The position numbers and the translations under genes were made by a program. Positions 46,896 through 56,683 of a stretch of DNA of 64,000 nucleotides are shown piece after piece. Within the stretch, counting starts at the first letter, position 1. Every line of letters begins with the position of its first letter. The notes below the pieces were generated by a model. That model had not been told where the DNA came from. It worked only from the letters and a program-made list of their open reading frames with translations, and did no database searches. Location: contig NZ_SJPK01000002.1 of assembly GCF_007859855.1 (NCBI RefSeq), positions 302,903-366,902 on the forward strand, written 5' to 3'. The stretch comes from Allorhodopirellula solitaria. GTDB lineage: Bacteria > Planctomycetota > Planctomycetia > Pirellulales > Pirellulaceae.

Positions 46896-47915
46896 TCATG
46901 GCTGGTGGTCAGCGGCATCCTCGAAGTTCAACACCTCGCCGAGCTCCTCACGTCGCTGAGACGCTTCGTACGCCTCAACGATCGCCTGGACTAAGCGGTG
47001 ACGAACGATATCGTTGGCACCCAAGCGGATCACGCCGATGCCTTCAATCTTATCGAGCCGGTACAAGGCGTCTCGCAGTCCACTCCGCACACCTCGCGGC
47101 AGGTCCAGCTGAGTCGTGTCGCCACTGACGACCATCTTGCTGCGCTCGCCCATGCGGGTGAGGAACATCTTCATCTGAGCGACGGTCGTGTTCTGCGCTT
47201 CGTCGAGAATGATGAAGGCGTCGTTGAGGGTCCGGCCACGCATGTAGGCCAGCGGAATGATTTCGATGAGATCCTGTTCCATCAACCCACGAGCTTGGTC
47301 GTAGTCGACCATCTCGCCCAATGCGTCCATCAAGGGACGGAGGTAGGGATTGAGTTTGGCTCGTAGATCCCCAGGGAGAAATCCCAGGCTCTCCCCAGCT
47401 TCCACGGCCGGCCGAACCAAGACAATCTTACGTACATGGCCAGCCTTGTATGCTTCGACAGCGGTCGCGACGGCGAGATAGGTTTTTCCGCAGCCCGCCG
47501 GGCCAGTGGCAAATGTGAGGTCATGCGAACGGATCGCATCAACGTATTTGGCTTGCCCCGGTGTCCGCGGGATGATCTTGCGGCCGGCGTGTTGGATATT
47601 GATCGCGTCGCTGCTCGGCCGGGCGGGTTGCCCCTTTTCTAGCGTCGCGCCTTCTTCGGTGGCCGCCGTTTCGATGTCACCGAGCGACAGTCCGTTCTTT
47701 TTGCGAGCGATCACGCGGAGACGCTCAAGAGAACGAACTGCAGCGGTCACTTTCGTTTCCTCACCAGCAACGCGTACGCGCCCATCGCGATGCGTGATGT
47801 CGACGCCAAAAAGACGCCGCAATTTGCGGACGTGTTGATCGCGGGGGCCGAACAGCATCAACACTTCATCGGGGCCCGCCGTCGAAAGGGTAGCTTCGTG
47901 CATGACGGGCTTCAC
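46896..47915 (-). CDS. phoH: PhoH-family ATPase
   Basis: 339 residues from a GTG at 47915; an ATG four codons later (47903) is an equal alternative. An N-terminal KH-like part (about 12-70) with LFGPRDQHVRKLRRLFGV precedes the PhoH ATPase: Walker A ATGPAGCGKTYLA (136-148), Walker B DAFIILDEAQN (about 229-239) and GDTTQLDLPRG. PhoH binds RNA and ATP and works together with YbeY in RNA processing, which its position in this cluster supports. It is followed by the HD hydrolase 20 bases later. Confidence 0.95.
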   Translation of the reverse strand: MKPVMHEATLSTAGPDEVLMLFGPRDQHVRKLRRLFGVDITHRDGRVRVAGEETKVTAAVRSLERLRVIARKKNGLSLGDIETAATEEGATLEKGQPARPSSDAINIQHAGRKIIPRTPGQAKYVDAIRSHDLTFATGPAGCGKTYLAVATAVEAYKAGHVRKIVLVRPAVEAGESLGFLPGDLRAKLNPYLRPLMDALGEMVDYDQARGLMEQDLIEIIPLAYMRGRTLNDAFIILDEAQNTTVAQMKMFLTRMGERSKMVVSGDTTQLDLPRGVRSGLRDALYRLDKIEGIGVIRLGANDIVRHRLVQAIVEAYEASQRREELGEVLNFEDAADHQP

Positions 47916-48063
47916 AGAACAATGAGAGGAAGATGGAAAGGAGTGATCGCAATGGCCTCGCAGAGCATATCAATGGGCAGCGAGGATTCTAACTGCCACG
48001 GAACCGCTTCGTCGAATCGTCTCGCGGGGAATACCGCATTTTAACCCATCGCGGGCGGCACCG

Positions 48064-49029
48064 TCATGCCACTGCCGCGAAACACAGGAAACCCGGTAAA
48101 GACGCAAAAATCAGACTGTCCGTCACATCCCACACGCCGCCCATCCCTGGCAGCAGATGTCCTGAATCCTTCGCACCGCAGGCTCGTTTGACCAGCGATT
48201 GTGCCAAATCACCAACCATGCCGGATATTCCCAGCAACGGGCCGAGCAGCAGGGCAAAGGACAATGGTGGCACGTCGACAGAACAGATCGCGGGAAACAG
48301 GAACGCCAGACAAGCAGCGGCGACCACGGTCGCCATGATCAAACCACCGACGGCGCCTTCGATCGTCTTGCCAGGGCTGAGCCGCGGAATCAACTTGTGT
48401 CGCCCGATCGCTTTCCCGGTGAAATAGGCACCCGCATCAGTGCACTTCGTCGTCGCGATCATCGTCAATAGAGCCGCCAGGCCCCAGTTGTGGAGGCTGC
48501 TCGCTGCGGCGGAATCCGGAGGGCCACTGTCACCGAGTGTTCGCAATGCGAGCAGCAAACTCATCGGCAGGCCCACGTAGGCGGCAATGAACAGGCTACC
48601 CGTCAGACGCCGGAGGACACCAGCAGGGTCCGAGGCGATGCTGTAATCCTTGATCTCGTCGAAAAAGAAGAGCATCGTCGCGAACACACCCGCCACCGTG
48701 GTCCAACCCATCAGCCCAATGGGGCAATCGGCAGGGTAGGGCGACACGGTCTCCGGCATAGCTGCCGAGAGTGTGTTCCAGATCAAGACGACTGCGGGAG
48801 CCGCACTGATGATGGCCGTGCCCAACAGGGTGACCCCGCGGTGCATCGGGAAGCCCGCGCGCAGCAACAGGCCGCACATATCCCACGCGGTGCCGAGGGC
48901 GAAAAACAGCAGCAATGGCAAAAGGTACAAGCCTGCTGCACCAGCGACTGAAAATCGGGCATCGACGTACAATAGCGCGGCGATGATGCCAATCAAGAGC
49001 GCGCTGGTGCGGAGACGGTCGCTTAGCAT
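48064..49029 (-). CDS. cdsA: Phosphatidate cytidylyltransferase
   Basis: 321 residues with about eight transmembrane helices. Makes CDP-diacylglycerol from phosphatidate and CTP in the inner membrane, a key step of phospholipid synthesis. The C-terminal signature is recognisable (SLVKRACGAKDSGHLLPGMG then GVWDVTDS) but two usual residues differ: the GHGG His is Met and the Arg of DR is Val. LSPGKTIEGAVGG (about 220) also fits the family. The ATG overlaps the tpx stop by one base (TAATG), so the two are coupled. Confidence 0.88.
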   Translation of the reverse strand: MLSDRLRTSALLIGIIAALLYVDARFSVAGAAGLYLLPLLLFFALGTAWDMCGLLLRAGFPMHRGVTLLGTAIISAAPAVVLIWNTLSAAMPETVSPYPADCPIGLMGWTTVAGVFATMLFFFDEIKDYSIASDPAGVLRRLTGSLFIAAYVGLPMSLLLALRTLGDSGPPDSAAASSLHNWGLAALLTMIATTKCTDAGAYFTGKAIGRHKLIPRLSPGKTIEGAVGGLIMATVVAAACLAFLFPAICSVDVPPLSFALLLGPLLGISGMVGDLAQSLVKRACGAKDSGHLLPGMGGVWDVTDSLIFASLPGFLCFAAVA

Positions 49030-49547
49030 TAGCCGACGAGGTCGGTCAGTGCCTGCAACGCTTTGCCGTAGTCCGGTTCTTCAGTGACTTCGGGAACGAC
49101 TTGCTTGTAGACAACTTTGCCGTCGGCATCGAGCACGATGACAACGCGGCTGAGCAGTTTCAGCTCTTCGATCTCAACGCCATAGGCTTCGCCGAACTCG
49201 TGCGTTTGATAATCGCTCGCCGTGCGCATCGAAACGTCTTCGGCGCCACAAAAACGTGCTTGCGCGAACGGCAGATCGCGGCTCACCGTGACAGCGTTGA
49301 TTTTGTCGCCGAGTTCGCCGAGTTTCTCGTTGAACGTCTTCGTTTGCGTCGCACAAGTCGGCGTGTCCAGGCTGGGCACGATGGACAGAATCGAGGGTTT
49401 GCCCTTGAGGTCTGCCAGCGAGAGCGCCTTCAACCCTTCATGGGCATAGTGCAGTTGGAAATCCGGTGCGGCTTGGCCGACCAACAGGTCACTGCCTGCC
49501 AGCGTCATCGGGTTGCCTTTGAATGTGATCACTCCGCTCTGACTCAT
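49029..49547 (-). CDS. tpx: Thiol peroxidase (atypical 2-Cys peroxiredoxin)
   Basis: 172 residues. Peroxidatic Cys65 lies in SLDTPTCATQTK and the resolving Cys100 in ARFCGAEDV, at the spacing of Tpx. It detoxifies hydrogen and alkyl peroxides in the cytosol or periplasm with thioredoxin. No signal peptide is seen, so cytosolic is likelier. It precedes cdsA with a one-base overlap, an odd pairing of oxidant defence with lipid synthesis. Confidence 0.93.
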   Translation of the reverse strand: MSQSGVITFKGNPMTLAGSDLLVGQAAPDFQLHYAHEGLKALSLADLKGKPSILSIVPSLDTPTCATQTKTFNEKLGELGDKINAVTVSRDLPFAQARFCGAEDVSMRTASDYQTHEFGEAYGVEIEELKLLSRVVIVLDADGKVVYKQVVPEVTEEPDYGKALQALTDLVG

Positions 49548-49601
49548 CAGAATACACTCTCGTTGGGTGGTAACAAAATCATGGATGAGCGAATCGCTCG
49601 C

Positions 49602-51047
49602 TCAGACAGCTAGAGTATGGCTGTCCGAAGCGAAATCGGGAAGCGGGCGGGAGATTCTCCGCAAACGCTCCACTCGAGTCGCCAGGCTGGGGTGCAACCA
49701 ACTGAATTTTCGCGAGGAGGGATGGTCCGCAGTGACCCGAATCAAGGCGTCGGCCAGCAATTCCGCAGCCATTTCCACTGTCATCTCAGCCGCTTCGCGT
49801 GGCTCGGCCCTGGATTCAGACTCCGCTGCGGCGTCTCGAGACCCACTCGCATCGTCTGCCTCAACACTTCCTCCTGCACTACTGCCTGCTGCACCGCTGC
49901 CTACAGAATTGCCGCCGCAGGCCTGCACCGCCAACCGGCAGGCGACCAGGTCGGCATCGAGTTCGGAGAGATGGCTGACGATGCCCAGCACTACGATCGT
50001 CGTGATCAGCCCCAGCACGCCGCCGACGCCCGTACTCCATGCGTCACCGAGCAGCCCGGACTCGACCAGCAAAGCACTCGACTCACTCGAGACCCACCAC
50101 GCCGGGAGAATCGCGGCCATCCGAATCGGCAAGTGAAAACGCCGTACGTGGGCGATCTCGTGCATGATGACCATTAACCGCCCTCCCCGCGGCAATTCAT
50201 CGAGCAATCGGTCCGACAACAGCAGCAATCGGCCGGGACGAATGAACCCTGCCACCATGGCATTAAGCATTCTCTGGCCGGTGTCCCAGCGGGCGACCTG
50301 CATTCCCAATATCGGGTGCGTCGAAACCCCGCAACGCCGCAACCAGGTCTCGATCTCAACGAGTTCCGCCCCGCCAATGGGCCGCGTCTTGGCAATCCAA
50401 CGCACCAACCACGGCAGCGCCGCGATGAGGGCCGAGCCTCCCATCGCAATCAACACCCACATCAGTCCATCGGAATGATTGGCTGACCATGTGGAGGTCT
50501 CCAGATATCGCACTTTGATCAACTCAGCAACATCCCCGAAGGTGAGGAAGACCAAGGTCGGGACGATCATCCACGCGGGGCCGCCCCGCATCGCTCGCAC
50601 CATCGAGCCGCGATAACCGCCGAGGGTGCGGGGCTGAGTTCCCACGATCGCCGCGAAACAATGCTCCGCGGACCAGGTCGAAACCAGCAGCAGCAGGCCC
50701 GGGGCGAGCAACCCCACGGCTTGCAATGTCGTGCTGTACTCCAGCACGGGTTGCACTCGCAGCCACGCTGCCAGCGAAAAGCCAAAATGGCAGAGCAGAG
50801 TGAGCGGAATCGCAAGCCAACGGAACGTTTCCATCAGCACACGCATGCCGTCGGTTTCCTCAGCGAAGGAGTCCGGCCTGCGAAGGACCCGGCTGCCTTT
50901 CCAAATCGCGCTGAGGTGGGCTAAAACGACCCATCCCCCCACCAACAGCAGACTGGCGAGCACCACTCGCGAAGATGACTGCGCTGCCGATGGCGCAGCG
51001 CCGCTCAAGAGCGAAACGAAAACCAACAGAAAGGTGTAAAGCGTCAC
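49602..51047 (-). CDS. M48-type membrane metallopeptidase
   Basis: 481 residues. Several transmembrane helices (about 1-20, 28-48, 76-98, 108-126, 160-180, 195-218, 308-322, 340-360). Zinc site HEIAH (296-300) with the third ligand in SELDADLVAC (Glu362 in a E-x3-D pattern), as in M48 peptidases. The family acts on membrane or periplasmic proteins in quality control. A Ser/Ala/Gly/Glu-rich insert (about 376-410) and a short C-terminal helical part follow. Its stop is 55 bases from the tpx start, same direction, so it may head the tpx-cdsA run. Confidence 0.85.
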   Translation of the reverse strand: MTLYTFLLVFVSLLSGAAPSAAQSSSRVVLASLLLVGGWVVLAHLSAIWKGSRVLRRPDSFAEETDGMRVLMETFRWLAIPLTLLCHFGFSLAAWLRVQPVLEYSTTLQAVGLLAPGLLLLVSTWSAEHCFAAIVGTQPRTLGGYRGSMVRAMRGGPAWMIVPTLVFLTFGDVAELIKVRYLETSTWSANHSDGLMWVLIAMGGSALIAALPWLVRWIAKTRPIGGAELVEIETWLRRCGVSTHPILGMQVARWDTGQRMLNAMVAGFIRPGRLLLLSDRLLDELPRGGRLMVIMHEIAHVRRFHLPIRMAAILPAWWVSSESSALLVESGLLGDAWSTGVGGVLGLITTIVVLGIVSHLSELDADLVACRLAVQACGGNSVGSGAAGSSAGGSVEADDASGSRDAAAESESRAEPREAAEMTVEMAAELLADALIRVTADHPSSRKFSWLHPSLATRVERLRRISRPLPDFASDSHTLAV

Positions 51048-51086
51048 AGACTCTCTTGCTGTTTCGATTTTGTCGGTGAAGGAGCC

Positions 51087-51377
51087 TTACAAACGGCCGT
51101 CGCGTTCGAGCGTTTCCTTGTAGCTGTCACGTTCTCGCCGCGTTGCCTCGAGATCGAAAATCAGATACTTCATGTCCAATCGTAGTTGTGACAAGGCTTC
51201 CTGGACAAGGTTCAAGATCCGCCGGCGGCGGGTGCTGCACTCGACCACGCGAGCCAAGGCCGGTGAGACAGCATCCCGGTAATGCGGGGGCAACGCTTCA
51301 ATCGCAGCGGCCATTTCTCGTAATTCCAGTGGTGTTTCTTCACTGAGTTGAGCGGAGCTGGCGGCAGTCTTGGTCAT
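51087..51377 (-). CDS. Small helical protein, unknown
   Basis: 96 residues, helical and charged: LSEETPLELREMAAAIEAL, then RRRRILNLVQEALSQLRLDM and an Arg/Glu-rich tail. The final part looks like a coiled coil. No signal or membrane segment. Purine-rich GGAAAGAAAAGAA lies before the ATG. Resembles short planctomycete regulators but has no recognised domain. Confidence 0.7.
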   Translation of the reverse strand: MTKTAASSAQLSEETPLELREMAAAIEALPPHYRDAVSPALARVVECSTRRRRILNLVQEALSQLRLDMKYLIFDLEATRRERDSYKETLERDGRL

Positions 51378-51770
51378 GGTGAGTTCTTTTCTTTGGAAAG
51401 GGAACGCCGAATCAGCGGCGGTCGTCGTATTGGGTTCGGATGAGAGCTTTCCTTTGCATTCCTAACGCCACATCAATGTGACACGCTTCCGATTTTCCTA
51501 TTCTGGGTTGGGTGGTCGGGCTGCCGTGAGCGAGACAACCGCGGCCGTGCGGTGGCCTCTCCAACCCTCGGCCTCTCCGGGCGCCGGATTACTCTGGACA
51601 AATGCCAGCGAAATCTGGTACTCAGAGCGTCCTAGGTCTTATTTTAATTGAAAATTGATCGTCGGCGCGAAAATACGATACTTCGAGGTTGGATCCCCGT
51701 TCGCCTTGGAGGGGAACGGGATCGTGGACTCTTTTGGGTGTGATCGATCGCGCGGTTGAACCTGCTGTGA
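51378..51770. other. Divergent intergenic region
   Basis: 393 bases between the small helical protein (minus) and the large exported protein (plus). A GATCGATCGCGCG palindromic patch lies at 51742-51754. No gene and no firm promoter words are seen. Confidence 0.45.
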
Positions 51771-54746
51771 ATGGATTGTTCCGCCCATTCGGGTTGCGGT
51801 CAACTTTCAATGACTCTGTCTAAGCATTTGGCGGACTTTGCCGAGATGGCTGTGCCGGGTAGGAAAACTGTTCAGTCGAGTCAACGACGCTGCTCGGCAG
51901 CGTCGCTGCGGACGCTCGTCGCTGCGGTCTCGGTTTTTATTTTTTCAACCAGTGCACCGGGACAGTTAATCGACCCGCTCGATGCCTACCCGCCACGCTG
52001 GTCGCTCGATGAAAACGATTGCGACGCGAGGGTCAGTGAGCACGGGCACGCCAGCGACGCGGGTGCCGACGGGGGGCGGTGCGAAACGATCACAATCTTG
52101 ACCGGCCTTGGCACCAAAGCCGTGTTGGTTTACCCAATCGAACCCGTTCGCCCAATCGATGCACTCGCCGCCTCGATCTCCGTCAAGGGGCTCGCCAAAG
52201 GCGTTCGCATCGGATTTCGGGTGCGCTTTCCGTATCTGCTCGATCCGCAAACGAAACGTCCCGAGGCGCTGTTGATCTATGGCTCGTCATACGAACGTAT
52301 CGGTGAGTTCCAACGACTCGGCGTCAGCGATATCGACGGCGACCTCAAACTCAAACGCGTCACCCTGCGGCAAAAGTATGGCATTCGAGCGGATGTCTCC
52401 TCTCCCTACGTCGATGCTGTTGTCATCAACGCCTACGGCGGCGCGGGCAACCACACCCTGCGGCTCGATGCGCTGCAGATCGACGCGATGGTGCCGCTCG
52501 TCGATGAGTTGGCCTTGGCCTCGCGGGTGGCCGCGGAGAACCAGCCCGACGCCGGTTCCTCGATCCTCGAGTCCGGTGGACATGGTGCGCGCCGGCAAAC
52601 GCTCACCCCCACGTCCAAAGACTCTGTCGGCTCGATGCCCGCGTTTCCCAGCGGACGTGTGACACGAATTCTCCAGCACAATAGCGAACCGCTCGCTTGG
52701 GTCCGCTCACTCGGCTTCGATGCGGTGTGGTTGTCCGAGCCCCCGGACTCTTCGATTCTCACGGAAGCGATCGCGGCGAGAATGCAGATCTACGCTCCCG
52801 CCCCCTCGTCGCCCGACCCGAGCCTGGCGCCACTACTCGAACCGGTCGCCGGTTGGATCGTGGGTGGTTCTCGAGCGCTGGATTCGGAGCACGTCGATGA
52901 GCATGCCGAAACGGCCGCATGGCTGCGCGATCTGCCCGCCCGCTGGCAGCGTCCGCTCGTCGGCAGTCCGGTGGAATCGTTTCGCCAGTACGCGGCCATG
53001 CTCGATAGCGTCGTACTCGATGCCCCGCCGCGAATTCGCAATCTTTCCAGTGTAGCAACCAAATCGCTTCGTCAGGAACAGCTCACGCGTTGTTCGAACC
53101 GGTCGATGGCGGTGGGGGTGTTTGGCATGGCCAATCACGCCGCCTCTCTTCAGGATGATGCCATCGCGGCCCGGATCGGGACGCCCGAGCGGGATGCCTT
53201 TCAGTGGCACGGGATGTGGCGGCAGATCGCCGATGCGATCGGTGACCGACCTGATGCGATTCTGATCCGGTCGTCGGAGTCTCTCTCCTCGGGCACACCG
53301 CGGCAGCAAAGTCGTGCCATGTCGTTCTCCTTTGTCAATCGCTTCGTGGCAGCCCTGGAGCCTTGGATTAGCGGCGCCGAAGCATCACGCACCGGCGAAC
53401 TGATCCACGACGCGAGAACCGGGCAACCGATCTACGTGGCGCACCGTTTGGTTTCTGGCCCCACCACGCTGCTAGTGATGACGACTGCGCTGGGACGCGG
53501 CGACGCCGCCATGGCAGGCGACGGCAAAACGATCGAGATTCATTTGCCACCGGCCGATGAGGGGAAACTCATTTGGCGACTAACGGATTTCTCTGCCGAG
53601 CGTTTAACACCCGTCACCGATACCAACGGAACGCGGCTGAGTATCGTCTCACCGGATGTCGTGGAGGTGATCGCGATCAGCGACGAGGTCGCCGAAGCAG
53701 GGCGAATCGCCAGTTCGGCGAAACGATTCGCCCGACAAGCGGCACTCGATCGGTGGCAGTTGGCTGCCGAAGCGATTCGCCAAAGCGAACGAAACTGGAG
53801 CAGCGCAGTCGCGTCGCGAGTCACTGACCGATCGGCACCCACGGACCTCTTGCAAGTTGCAGCGACGTCCCTCGAGAGCGCCGAACGCTTGGTCCGTAGC
53901 GGGCAGCCGGAATCGTCTCTGCGAATGTCCAGGCGCGCCGATGCCTGGGGGGCCAAGAGTAACTGGATGCTCTACAACGCCTTGGTCGATGGTATTCACG
54001 CAGGTGCCCCCGCGGTGACCAGTGGCGATGGTCCCTCGGAGGCTCGGGCGGGCCGGCATATCAGCAGCCCACCGTTGATTGCAGGCGATTACGAAACCCA
54101 AATCGCTTGGTCTCCCCTGCTCAAAACCCCCGTCAACGATCTCGCAACGGTCGCCCCGTCGGTGGTCAATCAAAGAGGAACACGTTCGCGCTGGAGTAGA
54201 AACTATCTGGCGGGCGGTGACTTCGAACGCAGCGGCGCGGTCTCTGGCGACGATGTCCTGACTCGTGAGGGCTGGACGCTTGGGCGCCGGCATGCTGGCT
54301 GGGCGGAGGTCGAAGCGACACAGATCGAGCGTGGCGCCTTCTCGGGCAAGGGCGCTCTGAGGATGCGAGTTACACCGCGAGGCAGTGACCCTCTGCCCGG
54401 CGGCTACGAAGGCACCTGTTCGATGATTCGCAGCCCCGCGGTGCGGATTCAAGACTCCGGCGTCGTGCGGATCGATGTGATGGTGCGAACGCTGGGGTTC
54501 ACCAACCCTCACCAAGGACTACTGGTCTACGATTCGGTGGGTGGCCAAGAGATGGGCGTGCTCGTCCGCGATCAACCTCAATGGACCCCCGTGACACTGT
54601 TCCGCCAAGTCGGCTCGGACGCCGTGGTCCATGTGATGATGGAAGTCATCGGCGGGGGCGAGGCGATCATCGACAACACCCAAGTCCGCACTTGGGAGAG
54701 CGTCGCCAATCCGGCAGCCAACCTGCGGCCCATCAGCGAACCGTAG
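51771..54746 (+). CDS. Large exported protein, barrel-like core and beta C-terminal domain; unknown
   Basis: 991 residues from the ATG at 51771; ATGs at 51810 and 51846 would place the signal peptide (about 45-65, ending APGQLIDP) nearer the start and are plausible. Residues about 70-250 look beta-rich. A central alpha/beta region (about 300-560; WVRSLGFDAVWLSEPPD, RMQIYAPAPS, VAGWIVGGSRAL) resembles a glycoside-hydrolase-like barrel, but catalytic residues cannot be named. A helical part (about 640-730) and a jelly-roll-like domain (about 805-985; YLAGGDFERSG, GWTLGRRHAGWAEVEA) follow. The protein is exported; function unknown. Confidence 0.75.
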   Translation: MDCSAHSGCGQLSMTLSKHLADFAEMAVPGRKTVQSSQRRCSAASLRTLVAAVSVFIFSTSAPGQLIDPLDAYPPRWSLDENDCDARVSEHGHASDAGADGGRCETITILTGLGTKAVLVYPIEPVRPIDALAASISVKGLAKGVRIGFRVRFPYLLDPQTKRPEALLIYGSSYERIGEFQRLGVSDIDGDLKLKRVTLRQKYGIRADVSSPYVDAVVINAYGGAGNHTLRLDALQIDAMVPLVDELALASRVAAENQPDAGSSILESGGHGARRQTLTPTSKDSVGSMPAFPSGRVTRILQHNSEPLAWVRSLGFDAVWLSEPPDSSILTEAIAARMQIYAPAPSSPDPSLAPLLEPVAGWIVGGSRALDSEHVDEHAETAAWLRDLPARWQRPLVGSPVESFRQYAAMLDSVVLDAPPRIRNLSSVATKSLRQEQLTRCSNRSMAVGVFGMANHAASLQDDAIAARIGTPERDAFQWHGMWRQIADAIGDRPDAILIRSSESLSSGTPRQQSRAMSFSFVNRFVAALEPWISGAEASRTGELIHDARTGQPIYVAHRLVSGPTTLLVMTTALGRGDAAMAGDGKTIEIHLPPADEGKLIWRLTDFSAERLTPVTDTNGTRLSIVSPDVVEVIAISDEVAEAGRIASSAKRFARQAALDRWQLAAEAIRQSERNWSSAVASRVTDRSAPTDLLQVAATSLESAERLVRSGQPESSLRMSRRADAWGAKSNWMLYNALVDGIHAGAPAVTSGDGPSEARAGRHISSPPLIAGDYETQIAWSPLLKTPVNDLATVAPSVVNQRGTRSRWSRNYLAGGDFERSGAVSGDDVLTREGWTLGRRHAGWAEVEATQIERGAFSGKGALRMRVTPRGSDPLPGGYEGTCSMIRSPAVRIQDSGVVRIDVMVRTLGFTNPHQGLLVYDSVGGQEMGVLVRDQPQWTPVTLFRQVGSDAVVHVMMEVIGGGEAIIDNTQVRTWESVANPAANLRPISEP

Positions 54747-54762
54747 CGAGCCAGCAGCGCAA

Positions 54763-55157
54763 CCGTAGTGGACGAGGCGACGAGTCCTCTCAGCAACCGT
54801 GATGGACGAGGCGACGAGTCCTCTCAGCAACCGTAGTGGACGAGGCGACGAGCTGGTCATTACCCACAAGAATCCCGTTAGGGATTGAAGAGAATAGCCG
54901 TAGGACAGCGCAGCGCCACCTGCGGTCCTTCGTTGAAGATGGAGCGTCGACCCCGAAGTGGGTTGCAGAATTCGTCGAGCATAACCTTCAACCCCATTCG
55001 GGGTTGGCCCTTGCGTCTCGCGTCTTTTCCGGTGGTGTTCGCTTGCGCTCAAACCACCGGCTATTTTCTAAAACGCCTTCGGCGTACGAAGACTTGTGGG
55101 TAATCAGACAGGAGGCGACGGGTCCATTTTTCCGGGACTCGTCGCCTCGTCCACTAC
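54763..55157. repeat. Repeat element R3 with inverted ends and three 34-bp tandem units
   Basis: Three units of about 34 bp (AACCGTAGTGGACGAGGCGA and on) begin at 54761, 54795 and 54829. The last runs into a longer element that ends with the inverted copy CTCGTCGCCTCGTCCACTAC at 55138-55157. A segment at 55016-55095 is the inverse of R1 (40080-40159). The ends match R2, while the interior is mostly different. Confidence 0.78.
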
Positions 55158-55210
55158 GATGCATTTTTGGGGCCACTGATTGTTGACGGGTTGCCCAGGC
55201 AAGACGAGGC

Positions 55211-56395
55211 TTACCAATTCCGGGGAGCTTCGTAGACGCTGAACTCGGCCCAGATCGGATTGTGGTCACTGATTTTGATTGCAGCGGCCTGATCGATCCC
55301 AAAGAAGTGTTCCATACTGAGCACCCCGCTGCGATGCAGAAACTCCGTTGTCACCCGCGAGTCGATCAGGATGTGATCGTAACACTTGCTCTGACGCGTA
55401 TTGGTCGGGACATCTCCGATCAGCGAGACCATTCCGGGCATGCTACCAAGTTCTCGCAGTCCCTCGACGTCGACGTTGAGGTCACCGAGCAGAATGAAGT
55501 CGTCTTCATTATTGGTCTGGTACTCATAGTTGCGCACACTTTGGAAAACATCATCGAGAACGTTCAATTCGTTCTCCGGCGTGTCACCGCGGACTTCGTC
55601 AGGGTCGGTATGGACGTTGATCATGGTGAACCGGAACGGTAGACGCGAATCGACAGGCGCGACCCGTGTCTGGAAACTCGCCACCATGGGTTGGCGGTGC
55701 ATTCGGTCGTCCCGGTCGTCGACGAGGAAGTCCGAGTCAGGGACAATGTCGACGCGATTCTGGTCCCAGAAATAGCTGTAGCATTCCTTCTGCGAGGTGC
55801 GCCCGACGGGAGGACCGTGGATGGCGCGATACCGACCTCCCTGACGCGTGATCTCTTCGAGCAGCCGCTCGATCGGTACCATCGGGTCACCGCGTATCTC
55901 TTGGACCGCCACCACGTCGAATAGCAGGAAGAGGGTCGCGAGCTGCTGCATGACCTCCGGTTTGCTCGATTTGCTCTGGCCGAACACCTGGATATTGAAA
56001 CTGGCGACCCGCAGCGAACTCTGGGATTTGCCCGTGGATCCCTGCGTCGGCGAGGCCTGAGGCGCAGCGGTCGCTGCCGTCATCGCTGGGGGCGCCGATT
56101 GTCGAGCCGTCAAACGTTCAGGAGCACGTCGGGGAGAGGTGAAGCCCGTTGGCTGGAGGGGTGGGTTGGAGGCGTCGACCGATGCAGCGATGGGGTCGTC
56201 ATAGACAGGCGCGACGCTACCACGGATTTGGTCCAACACCGACAGATCGACTTGGCCCGTCAAGGCGCTGCTGATTGCCACGACCACACCGGAAATCGTT
56301 AATCCAGGTGTGAACCAGCGTAGCAGAGGCACGCCCGATTTTTTTCGAGACTTCTGCTTTTTGCCTGTCAGTATCGACCACAACCACTTAATCAC
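55211..56395 (-). CDS. Endonuclease/exonuclease/phosphatase-family protein
   Basis: 394 residues from a GTG at 56395 (GTG ATT AAG), preceded by the strong site AAGGAAG; a longer ATG start (56440) would add 15 residues that cover this site. A basic N-terminus and one hydrophobic helix (about 26-45) suggest a membrane anchor. The EEP domain (about 125-390) shows RVASFNIQVFG, FDVVAVQEIRGD (catalytic Glu), FILLGDLNVD and a final SDHNPIWAEF (catalytic His). The family cleaves nucleic acids or phosphodiesters; the true substrate is unknown. A Pro/Ala/Ser-rich linker lies at about 75-120. Confidence 0.88.
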   Translation of the reverse strand: MIKWLWSILTGKKQKSRKKSGVPLLRWFTPGLTISGVVVAISSALTGQVDLSVLDQIRGSVAPVYDDPIAASVDASNPPLQPTGFTSPRRAPERLTARQSAPPAMTAATAAPQASPTQGSTGKSQSSLRVASFNIQVFGQSKSSKPEVMQQLATLFLLFDVVAVQEIRGDPMVPIERLLEEITRQGGRYRAIHGPPVGRTSQKECYSYFWDQNRVDIVPDSDFLVDDRDDRMHRQPMVASFQTRVAPVDSRLPFRFTMINVHTDPDEVRGDTPENELNVLDDVFQSVRNYEYQTNNEDDFILLGDLNVDVEGLRELGSMPGMVSLIGDVPTNTRQSKCYDHILIDSRVTTEFLHRSGVLSMEHFFGIDQAAAIKISDHNPIWAEFSVYEAPRNW

Positions 56396-56683
56396 GTTGG
56401 CTTCCTTGCCCGAATGTGGCCGCCGGTGCTCATCGTCCAATCGATGAAACAGGCTGTGCGGCGACAGAACGACTCATCCTGAGTCGCGTCTATCGCTCAC
56501 CATGAATGGAAACAGCGGTCCACGCGTATCGCACGACTAGCCAATTCGATCAGCTAGTGGCAAGGGCAATCCAGAAATGCTCCCAAACCGAGGCCGTCGG
56601 CGAGTATTTAAGTGAGCGTCAATGCGCGACTTACTTCACCCGCTCAGCCACACACCACTGCCTTCGCATGTTCCTTGGCAAGC

